Of a stretch of 11,464 nt of DNA, positions 1 through 6,125 are shown piece by piece (position 1 is the first letter of the stretch; every line of letters starts with the position of its first letter). A program made the position numbers and the translations under genes. The DNA lies in assembly GCA_029863105.1 (NCBI GenBank), contig JAOTWC010000024.1, positions 1-11,464 of the forward strand. Direction: 5' to 3'. Below the pieces are notes generated by a model. That model made no database searches and was not told the DNA's origin. It worked only from the letters and a program-made list of their open reading frames with translations. Source of the DNA: Gemmatimonadota bacterium (GTDB lineage: Bacteria; Gemmatimonadota; Gemmatimonadetes; Palauibacterales; Palauibacteraceae).

Positions 1-1
1 G

Positions 2-1417
2 CTCGATCTTCGCCGTCACTACATGGACGTCTTCCGGGCGTCCCTCGATTCTGAAATCCGGGACGTTCGGTTCGACCTGTCGTCCGTTGACGCCGACACC
101 CTCGAGACGTTGATCGCCGCGCTGAATGACGATGACGAGAGGCGTGTACTGACGGCACTCGATCTGCTTGCGGCCATGGACAGGACGAGTGCGATCCCCG
201 GGCTGATGCTCCGGCACTCTTCGCACCGCGTGGTCCGGCGAGCGCTCGAACATCTCTCGAAGGCGGACCGGGCCGACCTCGTCTCGCTGCTTCCGGAGCT
301 ACTGGATCACTCGGACAGCCGGATTCGGGCTGCTGCCCTTCGGGTGGCGCTGCGCCGCGGCGACGAAGGGACCCTTCGTCGTGCGCTCCATGACCGGGCG
401 CCCAGCGTTCGAGCGACCGCGGGCGCTGGCCTTGCGGCCCTGGGTGGTGGAGCGGACGACACGCTGTCCCGCTCACTGGAAGGTGAGGTGGCGGTTCGCC
501 GCGCCGTGGCCATCACCTTCGGCGAGCGGCCACACGAGCGCCTTCAGGCGCTGCTCTTACGGCTGACGTTCGATCCCGACGCGCGGGTGAGGCGAGATGC
601 GGCGGCGGCGCTCGGACACCCGACATATGCCGGCAGGGCGCCGTCGCTGATCCAGTTGCTCCCGGATCGACCGATCCGTGAGGCCGTCCGTCGCTCGCTC
701 GTCGGAACGGGACCGCGGACGCTTGACCTGCTGCGGGAAGTTCTCGCCGACCCGGAAGCTTCGCACGCCGTGCGCCGCCAGATCCCCGACGCTATCGCCG
801 AGTTCGGCGGATCGCTGGCGGCCGGCGCTTTGAGCGACCGACTGCTGATCGAACCGGACGGAATGATCAGGTTCAAGATCCTCCGGGCCCTGGGGAGAAT
901 GCGCCGACGTGATCCAAGCCTCGTTCTCGACCAGGCCGCACTCCGTGCCGCACAATCCATAACGGAGCAAACGGCTCTTCGTCTGATGAACTGGCGGCAT
1001 GCCCTCGAGGACAAGGCAGACGCCGAGGGCTTTGCGGATTCGACAGAGCGCCAGCTGCTGATCGGACTTCTCAGGGACAAGGAGCGCCACGCCGTTGAGC
1101 GCCTCTTCCGGTTGATGAACCTGAGTGCCGACAACGACGATTTCTTCCGGGTGCATCGCGGACTCGAAAGCGGTGGCGTGGCCTCTGTTTCGAGTAGTTG
1201 CGAGCTGCTGGAGCACCTCGTTCCGCCGAGTCGTAGCCCTGGCCTGTATCGTCTCGTCCAGGATCTTTACGACACCGATACGTCCGCTTTGGTGGGCCGC
1301 GAGCGCAGCGGCGCGACAGCGGAGGAGACCCTGAAGGAACTGATCGCCGCCCAAAGCGACAAGCTGGGAGTGCTGGCTTGTGCCGTACTTGATCCCGACC
1401 AGGAGACCCGTCCATGA
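2..1417 (+). CDS. HEAT-repeat protein, 5'-truncated by the window edge
   Basis: The reading frame is open from base 2. The first ATG, at 23, has no good ribosome site, and the codons before it (Leu-Asp-Leu-Arg-Arg-His-Tyr) read as ordinary coding sequence, so the true start lies outside the window. About 465 residues are visible. They form repeated pairs of amphipathic helices of roughly 30-35 residues, with the Ala/Leu/Arg/Asp pattern of HEAT or PBS-lyase-type repeats (for example VRRALEHL, IRAAALRVALRRGD, VRATAGAGLAALG, ARVRRDAAAALG). These repeats usually form a curved protein-binding scaffold with no catalytic activity of its own. The gene ends in an ATGA overlap with the next gene, so the two are probably translationally coupled. 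In several bacterial lineages, HEAT repeats and cyclic-nucleotide-binding domains follow an ATP/ADP-translocase-like (Npt) membrane domain. The missing 5' part could be such a transporter, but that is a guess. Confidence 0.85.
   Translation, partial: LDLRRHYMDVFRASLDSEIRDVRFDLSSVDADTLETLIAALNDDDERRVLTALDLLAAMDRTSAIPGLMLRHSSHRVVRRALEHLSKADRADLVSLLPELLDHSDSRIRAAALRVALRRGDEGTLRRALHDRAPSVRATAGAGLAALGGGADDTLSRSLEGEVAVRRAVAITFGERPHERLQALLLRLTFDPDARVRRDAAAALGHPTYAGRAPSLIQLLPDRPIREAVRRSLVGTGPRTLDLLREVLADPEASHAVRRQIPDAIAEFGGSLAAGALSDRLLIEPDGMIRFKILRALGRMRRRDPSLVLDQAALRAAQSITEQTALRLMNWRHALEDKADAEGFADSTERQLLIGLLRDKERHAVERLFRLMNLSADNDDFFRVHRGLESGGVASVSSSCELLEHLVPPSRSPGLYRLVQDLYDTDTSALVGRERSGATAEETLKELIAAQSDKLGVLACAVLDPDQETRP
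1401..1406 (+). promoter_or_regulatory. Ribosome-binding site of the cNMP-binding-like gene
   Basis: AGGAGA sits 7 nt before the ATG at 1414, inside the last codons of the HEAT-repeat gene. It fixes the start of the next gene and supports coupled translation across the ATGA overlap. Confidence 0.7.
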
Positions 1418-2322
1418 ACCCGCGCCGCGTCGTGGACCGGGTTCTGTACTTCCGGGGCCACCCGGCATTCGCGGGGCTGGCGCTCGAACACCTGCTGTCG
1501 CTCGCTCGCCAATGCACGTCCGCGACCCTCGAGACCGGGCAACGCACGCCGCGCGCGTCCAACCCCGACCTCGATACGGTCCTGTTCGTCACGGCCGGAG
1601 GGCTGGAAATCGAGAGCGGGGATCGCGTGCGGACGATACGTGCTGGCGAATCGGCGGGATTGATGCGCGTTCTCGCGAACCGTGCCCCGCTGTCCGGCCG
1701 CGCTATCGGGCCGACAGAGGCAATCGGCCTGACACGGGAAGACCTCGAGGAGATTCTCGAGAACCGATTCGAGATCGCGCTCGCCATGCTTGGTTGGGTA
1801 TGTCGGGAATCGCTGGACCGAATGGCAACGCTCGCGCCGGGCCACGTCCTTCACGGATCCGAGCAGGAGACGGCCACTCCACCGCCCGTCGGGTCAGCGT
1901 TCGCCAGGCGCCTCGCCGGTCTGGCCCGGTCGTCGTGGTTTCCCGGCGAGCACCTGGACGCCCTCGCAGAACTCGCCGTCCACGTCCAGGACGTCGAAAT
2001 GGAACCGGGGCACCGCTTGTGGACGCCAGGTGACGCCGCCGACCACTTCTTCGTGATCACATCCGGGATGGTGAAGTGCTCCGCAGGCCTGTCCTGGCAT
2101 TGCCACGGCGGCGAGGGCGTTACCGTGGGCGAGTTTGAGGCACTGTCGGGAGCCAGTCGGCGATTCGAGGCCGAGGCGGAGGTGCCTGTCAGTGCGCTCC
2201 GCGTCGACACGGGTCCGTTCCTGGATATCCTGGAGGATCACTCACAGATGGCCGTTGATGTGCTTGCGACCCTGGCCGACCGCTGCCTGTATCTCTCCGG
2301 CGAGGGAGGAACCCCACCGTGA
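1414..2322 (+). CDS. Protein with two cyclic-nucleotide-binding-like domains
   Basis: The protein has 302 residues. Residues of about 14-120 and 165-292 each resemble the cNMP-binding beta-roll followed by short helices. The first carries a LFVTAGGLEIESGD turn and a GES segment. The second carries FFVITSGMVKCS and VGEFEALSG, which resemble the ...FVI..G.. and FGE.AL parts of the CAP_ED family. The phosphate-binding cassette is degenerate: neither copy has a clean R-A/T pair after GE, so nucleotide binding is doubtful. I see no DNA-binding helix-turn-helix or catalytic domain. A regulatory or scaffolding role with the upstream HEAT protein is likely, because the two genes overlap by 4 nt. The ATG start is chosen for its AGGAGA site. 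The assignment to the cNMP-like fold is fairly good; the ligand is unknown. Confidence 0.8.
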   Translation: MNPRRVVDRVLYFRGHPAFAGLALEHLLSLARQCTSATLETGQRTPRASNPDLDTVLFVTAGGLEIESGDRVRTIRAGESAGLMRVLANRAPLSGRAIGPTEAIGLTREDLEEILENRFEIALAMLGWVCRESLDRMATLAPGHVLHGSEQETATPPPVGSAFARRLAGLARSSWFPGEHLDALAELAVHVQDVEMEPGHRLWTPGDAADHFFVITSGMVKCSAGLSWHCHGGEGVTVGEFEALSGASRRFEAEAEVPVSALRVDTGPFLDILEDHSQMAVDVLATLADRCLYLSGEGGTPP

Positions 2323-2404
2323 ATGAGCCCGCTACGCCGCTAGTCGAAGGACCGTGCACAACATAAGATCGTGTGAGGTATCCCAGACGCGATCCGACGG
2401 AGGC

Positions 2405-3211
2405 ATGGTGGGCGAATCGAATGGACAGTGCGTGGTAATCCTCGGAGCATCGAGTGGATTCGGCGAGGCCGCCGCACTCGAGTTCGCCCGAGTCGGTTAC
2501 GACATCGTGGGAGTTCACCTCGACCGTCGGGCGGGTCTGGCGCGCGTCGAGGAACTGAAGCAGCAGGTGGAGGCTCTCGGGGTTCAGGCCGACTTCCGGA
2601 ACATGAACGCGGCGAGCCCCGAGAAGCGGGACGAATTGCTCGATGAACTGAGCGCCGGGCGCCAGCCGGGATCGGTGCGGGTGCTCCTGCACTCCCTGGC
2701 GTTTGGCACCCTGCGGCCCCTCGTCGCGCAGGACCCCTCCGAGTCGATGTCCCAGGATCAGATGGACATGACGCTCAACGTGATGGCCCACTCCCTGGTC
2801 TACTGGACACAGGGCCTGGTAGCGCGCGGCCTGATGGGCGATGGCGGTCGGGTGTTCGCGATGACGAGCTCCGGGGGAGACCGCGTCATCCCGTCGTATG
2901 GAGGAGTGTCAGCAGCCAAGGCGGCGCTCGAGTCGCACTGCCGGCAGCTGGCCCTGGAACTTGCCCCCCACCGCATCACGGCGAACGCGATCCGGGCCGG
3001 GGTGACCGATACACCGGCTCTGCGGAAGATCCCGGGCGCGGAATACATGATCGAAGAGGCCAAGCGCCAGAATCCGTACGGGCGTCTGACGACGCCGGAG
3101 GACGTCGCCCGCTGCCTGGTCGCGCTGTGCGATCGCGGTACCGATTGGATGACGGGCAACACCCTGCGTGTGGACGGCGGGGAAGACTTCGTCGGATCCA
3201 TGCCTTCGTGA
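2405..3211 (+). CDS. SDR-family enoyl-ACP reductase-like oxidoreductase (FabI/FabL type)
   Basis: This is a 268-residue Rossmann-fold reductase. GASSGFG at 14-20 is the dinucleotide loop, Asn125 (LNVMAHS) fits the SDR catalytic Asn, and Tyr165 with Lys172 has the Tyr-X6-Lys spacing typical of enoyl-ACP reductases instead of the usual SDR Tyr-X3-Lys. The usual SDR NNAG segment is replaced by LLHSLAFG (95-101), like the HSIGFA loop of FabI. The region around Tyr165-Lys172-AALE resembles Bacillus FabL. The expected reaction is NAD(P)H-dependent reduction of a trans-2-enoyl thioester in fatty-acid synthesis in the cytoplasm. The start is uncertain: GTG at 2354, ATG at 2405 and GTG at 2408 are in frame. 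GGAGG at 2399-2403 is only 1 nt from the ATG and 4 nt from the GTG at 2408. The Rossmann fold begins just after either start. A related enoyl-thioester or other reductase role remains possible. Confidence 0.85.
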   Translation: MVGESNGQCVVILGASSGFGEAAALEFARVGYDIVGVHLDRRAGLARVEELKQQVEALGVQADFRNMNAASPEKRDELLDELSAGRQPGSVRVLLHSLAFGTLRPLVAQDPSESMSQDQMDMTLNVMAHSLVYWTQGLVARGLMGDGGRVFAMTSSGGDRVIPSYGGVSAAKAALESHCRQLALELAPHRITANAIRAGVTDTPALRKIPGAEYMIEEAKRQNPYGRLTTPEDVARCLVALCDRGTDWMTGNTLRVDGGEDFVGSMPS

Positions 3212-3224
3212 CCCGCGTGATCTG

Positions 3225-3232
3225 AGAGGAGG
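3225..3232 (+). promoter_or_regulatory. Perfect Shine-Dalgarno site that points to an ATC start
   Basis: AGAGGAGG contains the full AGGAGG consensus. The next six bases (CGCGTC) lead directly to an ATC codon at 3239 in the symporter frame. There is no ATG, GTG or TTG at a usable distance in this frame, and the frame is closed by TGA at 3218-3220. The site therefore argues that translation starts at ATC 3239. Confidence 0.6.
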
Positions 3233-3238
3233 CGCGTC

Positions 3239-4753
3239 ATCGAGCTCGACGAGCGGCAACCACCGGGTGCAACTCGCCGCGCAAAAGTCGGCCTCGTCGC
3301 AGGTCCGGTTCTGGGGCTCGCGACCGCCCTGCTGCTCCCGGACGCATACTCGGACATTTCGGGTGAATACGTGGTGTTCGCACAAGCGGCGCGTGCCACG
3401 GCCGGCGTAGGAGTGTGGATGGCGGCCTGGTGGCTCACCGAGGCCATCTCGATTTATGCAACGGCGCTGCTCCCGCTTGCGCTGCTGCCCCTCACGGGCG
3501 CGAGGACCGTCCTGGAAGCCGCTTCGCCATATGGTCATCCGCTGATCTTCCTGTTCATGGGCGGCTTCCTGCTCGCGCTTACGATGCAGCGATGGGGATT
3601 CGACAGAAGGGTCGCTCTGTCCACGCTGCGTTTCGCGGGCGCGCGCCCGAGGCACATCGTCGCGGGGTTCATGGCGGTGACGGCGGGCCTCAGCATGTGG
3701 GTGTCGAATACGGCTACCGCCGTGATGATGCTTCCGATCGCCATCAGCGTGATCCACGTGGCGGAGGCCGGCCCCGATCAGCGTGATCGGCCGATCCCGT
3801 CGTTCGCCGTCTGCCTGCTGCTCGGGATCGCCTATGCGGCGTCGATTGGCGGCGTCGGCACGCTCATCGGAACGCCGCCCAACCTGTTTCTCGCGTCGTT
3901 CATCGAGAGCCATCTCGGTCAGGAAATCTCCTTCGTCCGCTGGATGGCGGTGGGCGTGCCATTCGTCGCCCTGTTTCTGCCGATCACCTGGTGGCTCCTC
4001 ACGCATGTGCTGCATCCCCTGGACGAACAACCGCTGGCCGGCGTGGAAGACAGGGTCGCCGATGCGCACGCGGCCCTGGGCCGCTGGTCCCGCGGAGAGC
4101 GCATCACAGCCTCCGTCTTCCTCGCGACTGCCGTTGCCTGGCTGCTGCGCCCCGTGCTCGTGACGCTCGAAATCGGGGATGCGCGGCCCCTCGCCGGGCT
4201 GTCGGATACGGGGATCGCCATCGCGGCTGCGCTCGTGCTGTTTGCCACACCGGTCGACTGGCGGCGGGGCGTCTATGCGCTGGATTGGCCTACGGCGGTT
4301 AGGCTGCCCTGGGGGATCCTGGTGCTGTTCGGAGGCGGGCTGTCGCTTGCCGGCGCGATCGAACACACCGGACTCGGCGCCTTTCTCGGGACCCAGGTGG
4401 GTGGGCTGGCGGGGATACCGCCCCTCGTGCTGACCGCATTCGTGGCCGGGCTGGTCATCTTCCTCACCGAGCTCACGAGCAATACGGCGACGACGGCCAC
4501 TTTTCTGCCGATTCTCGCCGGACTGGCGCCGGCTCTGGGCGTCGAAGTGCTCGTGCTCATCGTCCCGGCAGCCATCGCTGCGAGCTGCGCGTTCATGCTG
4601 CCGGTCGCCACGCCACCCAACGCCGTCGTGTTCGGTTCCGAGCGCATTACGCTGCCCCAGATGGCCCGTGCCGGCGTGTGGCTCAACCTGATCGGCATCG
4701 TGCTCATCACGTTGCTCACCTACGCCATCGTGGTGCCGGTGCTGCTAGGTTGA
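3239..4753 (+). CDS. DASS/SLC13-family sodium:anion (dicarboxylate or sulfate) symporter
   Basis: This is a polytopic inner-membrane transporter of 504 residues if started at ATC 3239. It carries the two Ser-Asn-Thr hairpin motifs of the DASS family: MWVSNTATAVM at about 155-163 and LTSNTATTATFLP at about 412-424. It also has GTPPNLFLASF after the first hairpin and WWLTEAISIYATALLPL near the N terminus. In characterised members these SNT loops bind sodium and the carboxylate or sulfate substrate. The first GTG, at 3371, would remove a well-formed family N terminus (RRAKVGLVAGPVLGLATALLL, split between cytoplasmic arginines and a first membrane span). Bases 3239-3370 contain no ATG, GTG or TTG in this frame, but ATC 3239 has an ideal AGGAGG. 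The substrate cannot be read from sequence. Neighbours are the SDR gene 27 nt upstream and a small membrane protein 4 nt downstream. Confidence 0.92.
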   Translation: MELDERQPPGATRRAKVGLVAGPVLGLATALLLPDAYSDISGEYVVFAQAARATAGVGVWMAAWWLTEAISIYATALLPLALLPLTGARTVLEAASPYGHPLIFLFMGGFLLALTMQRWGFDRRVALSTLRFAGARPRHIVAGFMAVTAGLSMWVSNTATAVMMLPIAISVIHVAEAGPDQRDRPIPSFAVCLLLGIAYAASIGGVGTLIGTPPNLFLASFIESHLGQEISFVRWMAVGVPFVALFLPITWWLLTHVLHPLDEQPLAGVEDRVADAHAALGRWSRGERITASVFLATAVAWLLRPVLVTLEIGDARPLAGLSDTGIAIAAALVLFATPVDWRRGVYALDWPTAVRLPWGILVLFGGGLSLAGAIEHTGLGAFLGTQVGGLAGIPPLVLTAFVAGLVIFLTELTSNTATTATFLPILAGLAPALGVEVLVLIVPAAIAASCAFMLPVATPPNAVVFGSERITLPQMARAGVWLNLIGIVLITLLTYAIVVPVLLG

Positions 4754-4757
4754 TCGC

Positions 4758-4955
4758 ATGGACCCAATCAGCGAAGTCCGGGACATCGCGCGCGACCACC
4801 TCGCGGTAGTGCGCCGCGAGTTCACCCGGCCGTGGGACGAAGGGAGCTTGCAGCCGGGAGCCGAAACGGGCCGCCGCCTCGGCCTCGCTCTAACGCTTTC
4901 TGCGCTCGTGGCGGGTGCGGGTCTCGCGCTCTATTCCATCCTCGGCGGCGACTGA
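4758..4955 (+). CDS. Small single-span membrane protein, function unknown
   Basis: This is a 65-residue protein. A charged N-terminal half (residues 1-40, with the segment EVRDIARDHLAVVRREF likely helical) is followed by one strong hydrophobic segment at about 41-62 and a short GGD tail. AGGT at 4747-4750 lies 7 nt before the ATG and overlaps the end of the symporter gene. The gene sits 4 nt after the symporter and 4 nt before the nitrilase start, so it is embedded in the operon. The dense packing, ribosome site and G/C-ending codons support a real gene. I do not recognise the family. By position it could accompany the symporter, but this is inference only. Confidence 0.7.
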   Translation: MDPISEVRDIARDHLAVVRREFTRPWDEGSLQPGAETGRRLGLALTLSALVAGAGLALYSILGGD

Positions 4956-4959
4956 CGTC

Positions 4960-5832
4960 GTGCCCGGCGAACCGCTCATCGCCTGCGGCGTCCAGTTCGA
5001 CTGCAAGCTCGCCGACGCCGCCGGCAATACGGAGTTCGTGTGTGGCGAACTGGCCGACGCGTCCACGCTGCACGGCTCGAGGCTGGTCGTGTTTCCGGAG
5101 GCCGCGCTCACCGGCTACGTATTTGAAACTGCGCGGGAGGCGGCCGATGCTGCGATCACTGCCGATGGGCCCGAGCTGCGCGCCATCGCACGAGCCTGCC
5201 GCGCCGCCTCCACCTGGACCGTCGTTGGAACCGTCGAACGCGACGAGGGCGGACGGGTGTTCAACGCGGCCTTTCTGATCGGTCCGACCGGCATCGAGGG
5301 CCGCTACCGGAAGATACATACGCTGTGCCTGGGCGTGGACCGATTTGCCGGGCGCGGCGACGAGTTCCGGGTGTGGGACCTCCCGATCGGCCGGATCGGA
5401 CTCAATATCTGCTATGACGGCACGTTTCCCGAATCAGCGCGAACGCTGAAGCTGCTCGGCGCCCAGCTCATCGTCCTGCCGACCAACTGGCCGATGCTGC
5501 ACATGAAACGAGAACAGACGCAGATGCGGGCGTATGAGAACCACGTGAACTACTTCGCGGTGAATCGGGTCGGGGAAGAACGGGGTACGGTGTTTCCCGG
5601 GGGCAGCCTGGCGGCCGGGCCGCGGGGCGAGTTACTGGCTGAAGGCGGGAGCGGTCCGGAACGTGTCGTGGTCAGGTTCGACATGGGCGCAAGCGACCGG
5701 AACCGGGTGGTCCTCGCCCCGGGAGACTACGAATTCGACTACGTCGCCGATCGGCGTCCCGACACGTATCGTCCGGTCACCGATCAGCCGCAGTCGGGCG
5801 AGCCGACCGGCTCGGTGGAGCCGAAGGCCTGA
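4960..5832 (+). CDS. Nitrilase-superfamily carbon-nitrogen hydrolase
   Basis: This is a 290-residue cytoplasmic enzyme with the alpha-beta-beta-alpha nitrilase fold. The catalytic residues are visible: Glu47 in VVFPEAALTGY, Lys118 in GRYRKIHT and Cys151 in GLNICYDGTFPE. Such enzymes hydrolyse amides, carbamoyl groups or nitriles through a Cys thioester. The HMKREQTQMRAYENHVNYF segment (181-199) and the downstream NRVGEERG are typical of amidase or N-carbamoyl-amidohydrolase branches, but the substrate cannot be named. GTG at 4960 is preferred because it follows the small membrane-protein stop by 4 nt and precedes the conserved IACGVQFD strand; an in-frame GTG at 4915 would overlap that gene deeply. 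No strong Shine-Dalgarno site is visible, so coupled translation is likely. The C-terminal tail after about residue 270 is Pro/Gly-rich and probably disordered; its codons form part of a hairpin. Confidence 0.9.
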   Translation: MPGEPLIACGVQFDCKLADAAGNTEFVCGELADASTLHGSRLVVFPEAALTGYVFETAREAADAAITADGPELRAIARACRAASTWTVVGTVERDEGGRVFNAAFLIGPTGIEGRYRKIHTLCLGVDRFAGRGDEFRVWDLPIGRIGLNICYDGTFPESARTLKLLGAQLIVLPTNWPMLHMKREQTQMRAYENHVNYFAVNRVGEERGTVFPGGSLAAGPRGELLAEGGSGPERVVVRFDMGASDRNRVVLAPGDYEFDYVADRRPDTYRPVTDQPQSGEPTGSVEPKA

Positions 5833-5990
5833 AAGACTTCGGCCTCCACCGGTTGTTCTATCGAAGGAACCTCAGGCACCTCGGCGATTTCCGCAGCGCT
5901 GACGGCCGTCGCCACGCTCGATCCCGCCGCCACCAGTATCCCCAGGAGCACCAGCATTCCGGCCAGCTCCCTCGCCTCACGCCTCCACAT
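5784..5990 (-). CDS. Putative small exported or membrane peptide, function unknown
   Basis: The frame encodes 68 residues from ATG 5990. Two arginines and a short charged stretch precede a hydrophobic segment at about 9-33 (LAGMLVLLGILVAAGSSVA), then an acidic Glu/Pro/Val-rich tail. This looks like an N-terminal signal or anchor. A large majority of codons end in G or C, as in the neighbouring genes, which supports real coding. AAGGGA lies about 9 nt before the ATG. An in-frame GTG at 6011 with GAGGA ahead of it is an alternative start. The last 49 nt are antisense to the nitrilase gene and include the hairpin there, which is a reason for caution. No family is recognised. It could be the third gene of the dismutase-lipoprotein transcript, with a 135-nt gap, or have its own promoter. 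Confidence 0.5.
   Translation of the reverse strand: MWRREARELAGMLVLLGILVAAGSSVATAVSAAEIAEVPEVPSIEQPVEAEVFQAFGSTEPVGSPDCG
5813..5858 (+). terminator. Large hairpin across the nitrilase stop codon, probable terminator
   Basis: The left arm CGGTGGAGCCGAAG (5813-5826) pairs with the right arm CTTCGGCCTCCACCG (5837-5851) over 14 bp with one bulged C. The loop is 10 nt and contains the TGA of the nitrilase gene. GTTGTTCT follows, a short and imperfect U-rich tail. It is placed where a transcript running from the left would be expected to end. The same DNA lies within the 3' part of an opposing small ORF. Confidence 0.5.
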
Positions 5991-6125
5991 GATTCCCCAT
6001 CCCTTCAGCACTCGGTCCTCGTTCCGGTCAGTACTGAGTACACTTGATTGGACAAGTCATTCGCCCAAACGGTTGCAGCACACTACGAGGGGTGTCGATC
6101 CGGGGTTTCAGCGGTTTCGCAGACG
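5991..6125. other. Gap between the lipoprotein and small-peptide genes
   Basis: This 135-nt stretch is less GC-rich than its surroundings around 6030-6075. It holds the palindrome CAGTACTG near 6029-6036 and a 5-bp inverted repeat, ACTTG (6042-6046) and CAAGT (6053-6057). On the minus strand, TTGTCC followed 16 nt later by TACTGA could be a weak promoter for the small-peptide gene. No clear terminator is seen after the lipoprotein gene, and the short plus-strand frames here do not look coding. Confidence 0.3.

Noticed and set aside
2909..4366. Long minus-strand open frame of 485 codons
   Set aside because: It is antisense to the SDR and symporter genes and its translation is rich in Arg, His, Gln, Asp and Gly with no domain or hydrophobic pattern. 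Such frames are common opposite genes with strong G/C third-position bias.
4915..4959. Extended nitrilase start at GTG 4915
   Set aside because: It would overlap the small membrane-protein gene by 41 nt and add residues before the conserved first strand. GTG 4960 fits the family N terminus better.
6026..6057. Palindrome and short inverted repeats in the gap near 6030
   Set aside because: Arms of 4 to 5 bp are too short to claim an operator or attachment site. They are mentioned only as part of the gap description.
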